A stretch of DNA of 64,000 nucleotides. Origin: Tridacna crocea (taxonomy: Eukaryota > Mollusca > Bivalvia > Cardiida > Cardiidae). The stretch is from assembly GCA_943736015.1 (NCBI GenBank), contig OX031058.1:6286001-6350000 (forward strand). The letters are read 5' to 3'. Under the pieces are notes generated by a model. The model worked only from the letters and a program-made list of their open reading frames with translations, did no database searches and was not told the DNA's origin. Both the position numbers and the translations under genes were made by a program. Below, piece after piece: positions 30,919 through 42,001 of this stretch (positions are counted from its first letter, which is position 1; each line of letters opens with the position of its first letter).

Positions 30919-31191
30919 GCCCACCCGGGTGGCTCGACAGACAGTGCTGAGCGTGTCGGACTCATGACCTGGTGGTTGTGAGATTGATACCCAGTTGAGA
31001 CAAACTTTCTTTCTGGCGGATTTTTGCCTCTCACCTCTGCTGAAGCATGTGAGAAAAGTAGTTGATGTCTTTGGAAAGAAAGTTGTGTTAGTACTGGTAT
31101 GAGAAAGCCAGGAAACACATGCACGTCACCTACTGCCATGATATGACCTTAGCTGTTAAAGTGGCTTTAAACCCAAATACAACCAACCAAA
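30919..31191 (+). mobile_element. SINE S1, full length, with 14-bp target duplication
   Basis: TCATATAATGAGAA (30905-30918) and TCATGTAATGAGAA (31192-31205) flank a 273-bp body. It opens with a tRNA-like head (GTGGCTCGACAGACAGTGC; GGTTGTGAGATTGATACCC) and continues into the body shared with 2570, 38042 and 58175, ending CAAATACAACCAACCAA. This is the best reference copy for S1 here. Confidence 0.88.
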
Positions 31192-31205
31192 TCATGTAAT
31201 GAGAA

Positions 31206-31780
31206 AACCTAGGTCCTAATTAGCCTTGCCAACCTAAGATTATTTTCTTATCCCAATAGGCTTATTTATCTTGTATAGAAAAGTCCTCCCCATTCTCTTG
31301 TCCTTTACGTTTGTCATTCTAAAATTCAGAATTGGGAGGGAAAAAACACTAATTATGTGTATAGTTCCCCTGGTAGCAAGAAATCTGAGAGGTCTTAGTT
31401 GTAAGTCAAAAGATTTATTTCTTATTTCAGTCCTTGCACATGGCTTAGACTGCCTAAGTCTCGACCCTTTTTTTTGTCTTGTATAAAACAGAGAAATATT
31501 ATCTGGTAATTCTATCTGATAACTAAATTTAGGAATTGTCCAAATTTGAAGATTTTGACAAGGTTGCTTAATGGTGACATTGCATTTGAAATGATAACCA
31601 AGAGGGCCACTATGGCCCTGTATCGTTCCACTGGCTAATAAATGATAACACTCCAAGCCAGACATTACAGTACTTGGCCAATTTGTTTCAAACATGAAGA
31701 CAAACTACTTTTTTATAAAATCCTACCATAAAGTTACGACCCCCAGGCCACAAAGCTATAATTACCAGTACTTTAATTAC
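31206..31780 (-). other. Stretch with an unassigned 151-codon open frame
   Basis: A minus-strand frame is open from 31695 to 31240. The plus strand is also open for 71 codons in the same region, which suggests composition rather than coding. I see no domain or splice structure. A GAGGGCCACTATGGCCCTG palindrome lies at about 31602. Confidence 0.3.
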
Positions 31781-31924
31781 CATTTAATAACATTAAGAAA
31801 AAAACTTTTTGAAAACATTGGTAACCAGCATTTTCTCTTTTTTTCTGACAATGTTTTCTATAACCTTCCCAAAACAATTTTAATTTTTGAGTCATGAATG
31901 TATAATTTGTTGTCTTCAGTTTAA
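31780..31924 (-). repeat. Family A element, left arm deleted
   Basis: After TTTTTGAAAACATT the sequence jumps to GGTAACCAGCATTTTC; the right arm and a shortened head follow. Confidence 0.75.
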
Positions 31925-32172
31925 CTCTGTACCAAACGACAAAATTTTAGACTTGTCCAAATTGAAAGCATTTGTAGACGGCAAAATAAATATGACTCAA
32001 AAATTTCAACTAGACTTTAGAAGAGTGGAAATCATTGTGGGAAAAGGAGAAAATACTGATTTCTCTATGAGAAATAGATATTATTCTGCAGGGTAATTAG
32101 CCGTTTTCCTCTGTTTTCAAAATTGAATGCTTTCTTCCTAAGAGTTGTTTAATATCTAGCTGTGCTAAAGAG
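31921..32172 (+). repeat. Family A element, palindrome disrupted
   Basis: The head and left arm are near consensus to GAGAAAATACTGATT. The right half is then replaced by unrelated sequence, and a tail remnant ends GTGCTAAAGAG. Confidence 0.75.
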
Positions 32173-32224
32173 AATACAGGTTTGATATGCCTTTAGTATG
32201 GGATCTTCACTCATGTCCTCTTAG

Positions 32225-34669
32225 CAGGGCTTTCATTAAGAGCCAGGGGCCAGGGATTTCACCCGTCTATTTTGACCCAACTCCCCCCCCGGCTACTTTT
32301 ACAAAAAATAGCCAATGGTGTTTTTTTTTTTTTGGTTAGCTGTCTTTCATAGTGGTGGGCTGATGATCAACTTTAGTTGAAAGTCAGTTGGTTTTGCCTT
32401 CCGGTTCTGGTTATAGATTGAAAATCCCGAAATCGATTGTAGTTGATTCCTGAACTGAAGCTTGGTCCCAAAACTTGAATTCTGGTTTTCAGCCCTTGGT
32501 TTTTTGACTTACAGATATCACACTCTTGGATTCAACATAGTGGATAACAAACATGAAAATTGGCCAGAAAAAACGAGAAAGAAATTTTTGTTCATGGATG
32601 TCTTGACAAAACTCGGCAAGCTAATCTCAATTGATCCCTGAGCCCAGATTTTGACACTTGGAAATTCGAAATGACCTGTCTTTGACACTGAAAAATATCT
32701 GCCTAAATGTCAATCTGACATAAAATTATTATCTAGAGCTTCATTATAACCTACCTTGTGCGCATCCAGCAGAAATATAGGCTAAACATGATCAGTATAA
32801 AATGCGAAGGACATGCGCATGATAAATGTGTTAGTCCTCTTATCTACATTAAAGTGACAGATTTTAAAGTTACCTGCTATTCAAAACTGATGTCTAATCA
32901 TAATTATAGTAATACTTCTCCAAAAAATTAACAGTCACAAAAAAATAGATCGCCAAAACAACATGAAAATGCATGACACTACAATGAGCAGCATGGCATC
33001 GTCCGATCAGAGGGACCTCAAACTATCTTCTCATCTTTAGTAATGAATTTGAACAGGGAATTTACACAAATCTTTGAATAAAACAATAAGTGGAAGCTGA
33101 AATTCTGTTCATGAGTGAAAAAAAAAGTTTTATGAAATGAAAATATAGATCTAAAGTAAGGGGTGGGGTCAGGGGGAGAGGGGCTTCTCCATGTTTCTAA
33201 AAGGGAGGGATACAAGAAATGGCACCCTATGCCTGCAAACACCTAATTTTCGTTTTGGCTGGGGGCCTTCAGCCCCTGGACCCCTGACAGGGGGTGCTGC
33301 CCCCGTGGTGACCCCACTGGGGGAGGACCCAAGACTAGACTGGTTACCGCCCCTGATACACTACGTGTATAGGGACCGGTACAGGCTAAATCGAAACGGG
33401 GCGAATTCTGCCCGTATTATGCGAGGTAACTGTGCAAGTAGTAACTTAGAGTAGCGTCTCTTGATTTTTGTGTGTATGTTTTTGGTGGATGTAAAAAGCA
33501 ATAGCTATGAAAATAATTTTCGATATTACTGTCTTTTAAAGTGATTGTTTTGTGATCATAATATAATTACTTATGCACGGTATCATTTCAACAAACGATA
33601 GGTGAATGTCTAAAATTTGATAGAAAAAAAATGTTAATGATTATAAGAGTATTATTTGATTATTATGTTTATAATAAAAGCTAAATTAATGAATACATGA
33701 AAAATTTTCAAGTGCTGATGTTGAACTTTTACTAAAAAAATTAACATCAAAATAAAAAATATAATGCACAAGATTGTACTTGATAAAGCAGAAAGGGTAA
33801 TAAGATAATCAATTATCTTATAAATTGAATTGTAGGTTACAATTCTCAAAGATTAAAGTCTGTTGTCCCTTTGAAGAAGCCTGCAGAGATAAGCCTAGGG
33901 GCAATAAAACACATGTGGTGTCTAATCATCATTTAATTCTCCCTTAACATTTAATTTCTTTGTTTTGTAAGGAATAAAGAAGCATGTTTCAACATTTACT
34001 AACAAGTGTTTGGGGGAAAAAAATTAAAAGGGGGGAAAATTGCTTGCCGAATATTTATGTATTACTCAGTTGTTCAGATGTCTAATAGTCAAAAAATTAA
34101 ATGAATAAAGAATTTAGAGAGGATTTGAAATAAAAGTATCTAATTAACCCATTACCAGACGACCAAATTTTAGACTAGTCCAAATTGAAACAAATTGCAG
34201 ACGACATTTTAAAGAGCATTTAAATTGAAAATAAGTACTATATAGGGTAGAAAAATTTGTGAGAAAAGGAGAAATTGCTTGTTACATGTAGTTTCTCCTT
34301 TTCTCACAATGGAATGTTCAGATTTCCCTCTTCTTTTTATCTAAAAAAAAAATGATCATTCTAGATGGAAAAGGTCCTTTTATCTGAAAGTTATAAATTA
34401 TGCTCTATGAATACCTGTATTCTATTATTTATTAATAACATAATAATCAAAATAAGAATGAAATAAAGTCAACTGAGCACATTGTCAGGTTACTCGATAT
34501 ATGTTTCGAGCCGTTTCATTGGCCGTATCAATTATCCAATCACAGGGCACGGTACGATTAGCTTGTGCCTGTTGTAATACACGGTATACAACGGTGGCCA
34601 GTTCAACCCAAGACCCCCCTTCTACTTTTAGAAAGTACCCTTCTACTTTAAACCTTATTGAAAGCCCTG
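32225..34669. mobile_element. hAT-like non-autonomous DNA transposon
   Basis: Termini are CAGGGCTTTCATTAAG on the left and CTTATTGAAAGCCCTG on the right, flanked by TCTTAG (32219-32224 and 34670-34675). CAGGG ends are typical of hAT. The 6-bp duplication is shorter than the usual 8, so other superfamilies remain possible. The 2.4-kb interior holds a GC-rich block (33170-33400, with GGGGCCTTCAGCCCCTGGAC) and a nested family A copy. No transposase frame remains. Confidence 0.7.
34144..34330 (+). repeat. Family A element nested in the hAT-like element
   Basis: TTAACCCATTACCAGACGAC head; palindrome core GTGAGAAAAGGAGAAATTGC / TTTCTCCTTTTCTCACAATG. Both arms share the variant GAGAAAAGG / CCTTTTCTC where the family has GGGAAAAGG. 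The tail is decayed. Confidence 0.78.
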
Positions 34670-34675
34670 TCTTAG

Positions 34676-35249
34676 TCCATTAGATTGGGGGGGGGGGTCC
34701 AATCACCTTTTGGTTTACCCAATCAGAAGTTGTGTTTCTTGTTTTAGCCACTCAGAAGTGGTGTTCCTTTCAGTTGTAGAAAATGCCTGAGAATAAGAAT
34801 GTTCTGAAGAATGTTCAGTAAATTCTGTCCTAGATTATTAGGTATTATAAAGATCCAGCGTCACCCTCCTAGACATTTCTTTTCACACTCTTTACTGTTA
34901 TTAAACTGACACCTCCAGAACAGTTTCCATAGCAACATTAAGTATAGCCCTATGTGATCTCTTTTTTATTGTCTTCCATGATGTCCTTAGAAATAATGGC
35001 CATTACTGAAGTACCATCAATGCTAATCATTAGGAGCTGAGTCCAGATTTAAATTACTTTTTCCATTTTTGCAGTGTTTTATAGGATTGCAAAGACCTTT
35101 GGCATTAAAGTAGAATGACAATGTCAGATTCACAGGCTTAATATCCTTTCAAGATATTATTTTACTCTGCACAATTTATTATAAATTTTAAAAATCCCAA
35201 GTTGGTAGACACATCATTCAAGCAACACACATGGGCATCCTACAGATGT
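34676..35249. other. Stretch without identified feature
   Basis: A G-run at 34687-34697 is followed by ordinary AT-rich sequence. No gene or repeat seen. Confidence 0.45.
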
Positions 35250-35385
35250 CTTGCAATTATAAATGCAGACAACATAAACTAAAATTTTAGATAAGGTAGT
35301 CAGCATTCAGGACACTAGCATATTTTTCCTTCCGTCAATGTTTTTCTGAAAAGCTTCCTCTCCAGGGTTGTTAATAAACATATGG
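35250..35385 (+). repeat. Family A element, highly degenerate
   Basis: AATGCAGACAACATAAACTA and the tail-like TGAAAAGCTTCCTCTCCAGG are in the expected order; the palindrome is unrecognisable. Confidence 0.4.
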
Positions 35386-36244
35386 CTGGAAAATAGCGCT
35401 GGTCTGAGGTCAGGAACCTTCTGGAAAGGAGATCGGACCCGCAGAAACAAGTCAGAAGGACCTGTCGGAATGGAGGTCAGATTTGTTCAGTCTTCAAAGT
35501 AAAAAGCATGATTGATGCAACCGTTCAACTGAGTTGCTCCATAAGAAGACTAACACAATATAAATTATTTCAGATTTCATCATAATTATGCTAAATGTGT
35601 TAATTGTTTGATACACCCTTCCTCAACTGAAGCCACAAGAGTGAAAGCAAATTGAAATGGTAACAATTTTATGTCATTTCCTGAAATACCACTACCCAAG
35701 TAGGCCTTTACCTCGGACCCTCCTGTTATAAGGGCCAAAAGCTTCGGGATCCACCTGCTATTATCACTTTTTTTCAGCCCTTTGCACAGGATTGATTGGT
35801 AAAGGTTTGAAAAATAACCAAGTGTTTTGTACAGCTTTCATTTATCTGGCTCTAATTACTGCTCATGCTATTTGAAGAATGGCAATTTCAATACCAACAA
35901 AGCATGCAATCAGAGCATGTTATCTGGCACTTCAAGTACTCCTTCTCCTGGAAGCCCATCTAGTAACAAGCTAATAAGCCTGTAATTGACCTTGGACATT
36001 TGAACCCATGAACTCTTACAGTGGAGGCCGGTACCATATTGATTGACACAGTCATTGTTCCTACTGTTTAGCATTCTGGTTCCATTCAACAAGCAAGTTG
36101 AACACTTAGTCCAATAACAGTATCAATTTGTCCCATTATTTTTGTTCAGTATGATGCCTTGCTTTAACCTGTGCTCTCTGTTAGTGCTTTGTAATTTTAA
36201 TACTTGAAAAAAATTGTAGGAAGATAGAATTGAGCTTCACAGAA
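35386..36244. other. Stretch without identified feature
   Basis: No convincing gene or repeat. An isolated GCAGAAACAAGTCAGAAGGA region is slightly richer in GC. Confidence 0.45.
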
Positions 36245-36462
36245 TTAACATTTTAGCACATGATAAGGTTTGACTGGTGCAAATTAAAAGCATTTGCAGA
36301 CTTCAAACTAAATACAATTCAAAATATGAAATTGATAGATAGGTAGAAAACACAGTGGGAAAAGGAGAAAATTACCTATATTTATTCCTTCTCCTTCAAG
36401 GTTTTCAAAAGCCTTTCTTCTTGGGGTCGTTATAAGTTGATAATGTGTGGTAAAAGGTTGAA
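36245..36462 (+). repeat. Family A element, diverged
   Basis: The left arm has ACACAGTGGGAAAAGGAG and the right arm is short (CCTTCTCCTTCAAGG). The tail ends GTGTGGTAAAAGGTTGAA. Confidence 0.75.
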
Positions 36463-37117
36463 TAACTGAATACCGAATGTATACATAACAATCTATTTGC
36501 TAGTCAGACAGCAGCTCATAATGTCAATTGTCTCTGAGTGTTTGAAAACTTACAATGTTACCATTATTCATTGGCTTCCTGTCCTGTGCAACCAGATCTT
36601 GATCGATGCTGGCTGTTAAAGTAACTGAGGTTGTGACAGACAAATAAAGGATACTTAGTTATATATTGATTTATTTCCGAGATAGTTGACCTAAGAGATC
36701 ATGATATTGAGGATGCAGTCCACCCATATTGCAACTGCAAGCAGCCAAATTATTGAGTTTCAAACTGTTGCAGATGCATTATGGGATATTTGCTGAGGCT
36801 CAATTGCCAATCCTCTCATGCAAATATTGATATTCTTTCTGGGACAAAAATTGGAAACTTGTAAAACTGATTAGGTTGGGCTGTAACTTAATTTTGTATT
36901 TTGTTACCACAAGAACATTTCCTGCACATGCATCGTATGCTGTCAAATCCTACATATTGATTACCATTTTCACAAGAAACTTTCCATCCTAATTTGCCAT
37001 TTCGTGATAATGTTGGAATGATCATTAAATTTTGATAATGCAGATGCAAATGAAATTAGATGGAACATGATGCTTTCAATCTGTCACTTTTTGTCTATCT
37101 GTCTTTGCTAAACCCAA
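36463..37117. other. Stretch without identified feature
   Basis: AT-rich; no gene or repeat recognised. Confidence 0.45.
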
Positions 37118-37250
37118 CAGCCCAGTTGGTAATAATTTTAGGGCTTGAGACCAGCATGTGGATGTTTCAAATCCCAAGCTGACAGCAAATTTCTTTCCAA
37201 GGATTAAAATCCTATTGCGTCAGGATTCATTCCTCTCTCACCCCCGATTT
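37118..37250 (+). mobile_element. tRNA-derived SINE head
   Basis: AGCCCAGTTGGTAATAATTT (box A) and GATGTTTCAAATCCCAAGC (box B) form a tRNA-like head. The body then runs into a poly-T where the next SINE starts. Confidence 0.6.
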
Positions 37251-37254
37251 TTTT

Positions 37255-37555
37255 TGCGGAGCCCCAGTGGCATGGTCAGTAGTGGCCAGGACTGGAGAAT
37301 AGGGGGTTGTAAGTTTGATCCTTGGCTCAGCCAATTTGTTTCAGAGGATTGATAATAGCCATTGTGACAGATTTCGATTCCTCTCCCACTGCTGACCATT
37401 GTTTACACAAGGATCATGTGGGGAAGCAGACCGTGGCTTTGAAAGAAAATTGTGTAGACTACTGGTGACAGACTCCAGGAAAGCATGGATAGGAGCACTG
37501 GATTCTTTGATTTAACTGAAATAATGTTGAAAACAATCAATCAGTCAATTTTTTT
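37255..37555 (+). mobile_element. tRNA-derived SINE S2
   Basis: Head GTGGCATGGTCAGTAGTGG and GTAAGTTTGATCCTTGG; body GTGGCTTTGAAAGAAAATTG and CCAGGAAAGCATGGATAGGA; tail CAATCAATCAGTCAA followed by a T-run. Poly-T on both sides may be the target duplication. Confidence 0.72.
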
Positions 37556-37884
37556 TTTTCTAACAATGATTAATGGGAAAGCAGCGAATGGCAGGAATAT
37601 TTTGCATAGGCGTAGCCAGGATTAAAATATTTATATGTATAGTGAGTAACGAAATGCCGATAATTAGCACGAAGCGGGGAGGGGTAGGCATTTATTGTAA
37701 TGCATGGAAGAATTACCTTGTCATCGGTGCATCAGTTTATCCCTGCTAATTAGTTTGAAAAGGCACCCAGATCTGAAGAAAAACATTAAAACATGTAGAT
37801 ATGATATTGTGATTTATAGCTTTGGTCGTGTAATTTGTTTCGCATATGCGTATTGTGTGAAGAGTGAGCTACGCCATTGTTTTG

Positions 37885-37985
37885 TTGAGCACTGGTAAAA
37901 AAAAATCAGGAAAGCATGGATAGGTGCACTGGCCATTGAGGTATGAATGAAATGATATTGAAAATGGTATTAAATACCATGCAAA
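37885..37985 (+). mobile_element. SINE S2, 3' fragment
   Basis: Only the 3' part is present: CAGGAAAGCATGGATAGGTG to ATATTGAAAATGGTATTAAA. Confidence 0.6.
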
Positions 37986-38041
37986 CAGACAAAAGTAAGC
38001 TGTCTGTCTGACAAAATGGCATCCACTCTCAAACACTAATT

Positions 38042-38176
38042 GAAAAGTAGTCGGTGGCTTTAGAAAGAAAGTAGAGTAAGTACCGGTGTGAGAAAGCCAG
38101 GAAACGCATGTCACTGATCGCCATGATATGACCTTAGCTGTTAAAGTGGCATTAAACCCCAATACAACCAACCAAA
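38042..38176 (+). mobile_element. SINE S1, 5'-truncated, with 13-bp target duplication
   Basis: A perfect direct repeat TCAAACACTAATT (38029-38041 and 38177-38189) flanks the 135-bp 3' part of S1, from GAAAAGTAGTCGGTGGC to CAATACAACCAACCAAA. Confidence 0.9.
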
Positions 38177-38364
38177 TCAAACACTAATTAACTTATATAG
38201 CTGTGAAAACCATGTTTTATACCCCACATAAGTGATATTGCAAAATTTGTAAAATGAAGAAAAGGAGCCTCTGGTTATAAAAGCAGTTTCGTACATGTAT
38301 TTACTTCACTTGTTCCGTCTTCTATAAAAAAAGATATTTGACTCATGCCCTGTGAAAAGAAGAA

Positions 38365-38593
38365 TTAACTCTTTACCAGAAAATCCCGACTTTTAACGAC
38401 CATGAGAAAGAATCCTTTTGAAAACATTGTTGGAAAAGGAGAAAATGCTGGTAACCAGCATTTTCTCCTTTTCCCACAGTGTTTTTTACTCTATCATGGA
38501 CAAATTCTGCCATTTGAGCCACACTGAAACTGTCATCTGCAAATGCTTTCAATTTGGACCAGTCTATAATTTTGTCGTTTGGTAAAGAGTTAA
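38365..38593 (-). repeat. Family A TTAA element
   Basis: Complete. Arms TTGTTGGAAAAGG / CCTTTTCCCACAGTG differ. The head carries GAGCCACACTGAAACTGTCA. Confidence 0.92.
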
Positions 38594-38681
38594 TGCATCT
38601 GCAAAGTTAATAGTTTAGACCAGGTCAGTCTCACTGTGCAGGCTGACCTGATTCGAAACTTTTTTGCTATTCATAATACCC

Positions 38682-39836
38682 CCATTCCACTAGGCCGCGA
38701 TCTATGGCGCTCTGTGTGCTCATACAGAGCGCCGTAGATCGCCTCAGATCGCTGCCGGATCGGTGATTATGAGGACACTCCTGCTCAGATAACCAGATGA
38801 CGCTCTGCTGGCGATCAAGTAACGACCATCGAGATCCGATAGCGATTGGACTATACATAGTCACTTTTGTAGCTTTGTTAGGTGTTGCCACCTTATACGA
38901 CCTGTTTTTGCTCTGTTAGCGACCCGAGGCTTTGACCCTCCTTTCGCTCCTTCCCCTGGGTGGCATACTGTAGTTGACTAAAGAATTTACACCAGGTGGT
39001 CTCCAGATGCGAAATGATGATATGATGACTTTGTCGGATTAAGGTCCCTCTGTGCTCGAGGCATATATGGCATGGACCATTAGAGAAAAAGAATTGGATA
39101 AAAGGAATCCGTGTACAAGCCCCAAGCTCTTCTTCGAATATACCTCCTTGGTTCTTTAACGTGCCCAGTGTAAAGCACCGACACACGTGAGACTACCTCT
39201 GGATTCCAAACCAGTCCACCTTGGGAAACACAAGGTGTCTGAGAAAGATCCTGGTTGGGCAGAGTATCGAACCTTGGGCCTCAAGATTGAAAGTCCAGTG
39301 TTTTACCACTGCACTACCAGTCTGAGAGACACACTCTGTTATGCTAAGTCCTCCAAAAGCGCGATCAGAGCGCCATCATATCGCCACTTGATCGTAACGG
39401 AGCGCTATCCTATTGCCACTTGATCATAACAGAGCGCTATCATATCGCCACTTGATCTTATGGGAGAGCGATCATATCACCACTTGATCGCAACGGAGCC
39501 CTGCTGCATCTCTACTGGTCGCTATCGGATCACATAGGAGCATAATGACCAGCATACTGAATGAACATTTGCGCTCTTGAGCGATCTGGTAGCGCTCCAT
39601 TTACGATGTTTATGTTCAAGTTGCGTTTCGATAGCGATTAAGTAGCGATGTGACGGCGTTCTGAACAGAGCGCCACGGATCTTTGTGCAAGGGAGTAGAC
39701 TGGTAGCGATCCAGGCGATCTTGGCGATCCGTTAAAGATCTGTTAGCGTTGTTAGCGTTGTTGGCCTTGTTGGCGCTCTGCATGGCGATCTACGGCGCTG
39801 CATGAGAGTGCCGTGGATTGCGGCCTAGTGGAATGG
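38682..39836. mobile_element. Inverted-repeat element E, rich in GATCGC-type motifs
   Basis: The left end CCATTCCACTAGGCCGCGAT is mirrored by the right end ATTGCGGCCTAGTGGAATGG. Just inside the left end is a second palindrome (GGCGCTCTGT...ACAGAGCGCC). The interior is GC-richer than the surroundings and full of short AGCGAT / GATCGC / ATATCGCCACTTGATC repeats, the last in tandem at 39375-39500. A SINE is inserted in it. I found no target duplication and no reading frame, so the superfamily is undetermined. Confidence 0.72.
39083..39335 (-). mobile_element. tRNA-derived SINE inside element E
   Basis: The reverse strand reads CTGGTAGTGCAGTGGTAAAA (box A) and CCAAGGTTCGATACTCTGC (box B), close to real tRNA promoters. 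A body with GGTGCTTTACACTGGGCACG follows. The 3' limit is approximate. Confidence 0.68.
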
Positions 39837-39987
39837 TGAAATAAGTTTTCTGTATTTCAACAGACCCTACTACTTCATGATTCAGCAAGTCTATAAATAA
39901 GTTAGGTCCTTATAATATGACCGTCTGCTAGGTATTATGCATGAAAAATGATACATTATTTTTAAAAGCTCTTTACGAGACAATATT

Positions 39988-40217
39988 TTAACTCTATACC
40001 AAATGACAAAATTTTAGACTGGTCCAAGTTGAAAGCATGTGCATACAACATAATAAATGTAACTCAAAAAATAAAATTCGTGGCCAGCAGGGCAGAAAAC
40101 AATGTGGGAAAAGGAGAAAATGCTGGTAACCAGCATTTTCTCCTTTTCCCACATTGTTTTGAAAAGGTGTCTGTCTTAGGGTCATAAAAACCAGGGATTT
40201 GTTTGTTGAAGGGTTAA
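39988..40217 (+). repeat. Family A TTAA element, matched arm variant
   Basis: Arms 40096-40127 and 40129-40160 are perfectly complementary around a single A. Both carry the same change: ACAATGTGGG left and CCCACATTGT right (family: ACATTGTGGG). It follows a 20-bp end fragment. Confidence 0.92.
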
Positions 40218-40391
40218 ATTGGTCTTAACTGAAAGCATTCTGTAAGACAGATCGTTAAATTTACCTGAAATGATGGTTATAGTTATCTGTGAAAGTGTTG
40301 AAACTTTACTTGTGGGAAAAGGAGAAAACGGTTTTCACAAGGCTGTTTCCTTCGGGTTGTTTTGGCTCGAGATTGTGTAGTAAAGGGTTAA
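40214..40391 (+). repeat. Family A element, right arm lost
   Basis: Diverged head. The left arm TGTGGGAAAAGGAGAAAAC runs directly into a tail beginning GGTTTTCACAAGGC. TTAA ends are present. Confidence 0.75.
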
Positions 40392-40493
40392 GCTGTCGCC
40401 AATGTATAATTTTTTGAATGTCTTACATGTGTTTGAGATTTGAATACCTGCAACTGTCAAAATACAACACTCGTGATGGAATATCATGTTACA

Positions 40494-40723
40494 TTAATCC
40501 TGTACCAAACAATCCCAAGTTTTAACCACTCAAGGAAACAAGGCTTTTGAAAATATTGTGGGAAAAGGGGAAAATACTGGATAACAGCATTTTCTTCCCT
40601 TTCTCACAACTTTTTATATCCTTTCTGAAACAAATTCTAGCATTCAGACCACACTTAACTCTTCGTCTTCAAATACTTTCAATTTGGACAAGTCTAAATA
40701 TTTGTCATTTGTTAACAAATTAA
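40494..40723 (-). repeat. Family A TTAA element, diverged
   Basis: Complete layout, centre ATACTGGATAACAGCAT. The head end is altered (TTTGTTAACAAATTAA). Confidence 0.82.
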
Positions 40724-40949
40724 AGGTATCTTGGCACACAAGATCATGACAAAAACACAAGATTGATATTTCAAAATAAATACATCATGACAAGTGCCCT
40801 AAATTTTCATAAAAGAGGCTGGTCAAGTGGTCATTTTCAGGTCAAGTAGGACATCAATTATCATATAAATTTAAATCAGTCTAAATATTTTACATACCTC
40901 AATACCCAGCAGCAAACCACATTGAAAGCATGAAGGAAGGTTTGATGTG

Positions 40950-41030
40950 TGATTTACCAAACACCAGTAATTTCTCCTTTGGCCAGGATATTTTCAAAAG
41001 CTTTCTTTTAGGTATATAAATCACAGATGG
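40950..41030 (+). repeat. Family A remnant
   Basis: CCAGTAATTTCTCCTTTGGC and TTTTCAAAAGCTTTCTTTTA are right-arm and tail remnants; no TTAA. Confidence 0.45.
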
Positions 41031-41062
41031 TGTAGGTGTTGTACGTAGTTGTGAGGTAGAGC

Positions 41063-41321
41063 CATCCTCGGATACCCCGGGGTCTCCCTATTTGCTACGC
41101 TACATCGACCCCTGGGACAATTGACTAATAAAACTTTGAATCGGCCGCTGAAAATCGATACGAAACGTCATAGCGTACAGTCCACTCACCCATCACAAAA
41201 TGATGATGGAACCAATGAAAAGCCAGCATTCGGCCAGCGGTAAAGCGAGGGAAATTCAATTAATTGTCCCAGGGGTCGATGTAGCGTAGCAAATAGGGAG
41301 ACCCCGGGGTATCCAAGGATG
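41063..41321. mobile_element. MULE-like MITE with 9-bp target duplication
   Basis: A perfect direct repeat AGGTAGAGC (41054-41062 and 41322-41330) flanks a 259-bp element. Its ends are inverted over ~55 bases: CATCCTCGGATACCCCGGGG on the left, CCCCGGGGTATCCAAGGATG on the right, continuing through CTCCCTATTTGCTACGCTAC. A 9-bp duplication is characteristic of Mutator-like elements. The interior is non-coding. Confidence 0.88.
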
Positions 41322-41509
41322 AGGTAGAGCATAGGCCTGGTAACAATAAGGTCCCTAGTTAGATACCCTGGAGCAGGTGTCAAGTTTGGGATTTTTCATT
41401 GGCCCACACATTCGGCGCAAGTACTGGTGTAGTTCCCAGGTAGCAAAATCGAGAGAGATTAATTTAATTTGTCAGAACTTGTTTCTCAATCGATGTAAAA
41501 TGAATATGT

Positions 41510-41730
41510 TTAACTCATTTCCAAACGACAAAATTTTAGACTGGTCCAAATTGAAAGCATTTGCAGACGACAAAATAAAAGTGACTGAAAATCTGAAATT
41601 TGTTTTGTGAAGAGTAGAAAACATGGTGGGAAAAGGAGAAAATCCTGGTTACCAGCATTTTGTCCTTTTCCCACAGTGTTTTCTAAAGGCTTCTTCCTCG
41701 GGGGCGTCAAAAATAGGGATAATGGGTTAA
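41510..41730 (+). repeat. Family A TTAA element
   Basis: Complete. Arms are AAACATGGTGGG and CCCACAGTGTTTTC. The tail lacks the GTGTGG segment (ATAGGGATAATGGGTTAA). Confidence 0.88.
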
Positions 41731-41764
41731 ACAACAGGACTAGTCCTGGTAGCTAGCTAGAGAT

Positions 41765-42001
41765 TTGACTTTTTTACCAAACCACAAAAACTTACACCTG
41801 TCCAATTTCACAGCATTTGCCGACTAGAAATAAAATATCTACATGTCAGTGTATGTTGGAATTTGTTAGTGAAATGGTAGAAAACGTTTTGGAAAAGGGA
41901 AGAAATGCTGGTAACCAGCATTTTCTCCTCCCACATTGTTTTCAACTGCCTTCTTCCTGAGGCTGGCCCCTTAAAACAAGGAAGTTTGTGTTAGAGGGTT
42001 A
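41765..42001 (+). repeat. Family A element, diverged
   Basis: The left arm has AACGTTTTGGAAAAGGG; the right arm lacks the inner T-run (TTTCTCCTCCCACATTG). It joins the next copy tail-to-tail through a mutated TTAA (GGTTACC). Confidence 0.78.

Noticed and set aside
31240-31695. Minus-strand frame of 151 codons
   Set aside because: The opposite strand is also open over part of it; no recognisable domain, so I treat it as compositional.
33170-33400. GC/CpG-rich block as a promoter island
   Set aside because: It lies inside the hAT-like element and its tandem CCCC/GGGG words look like transposon sequence; no adjoining exon.
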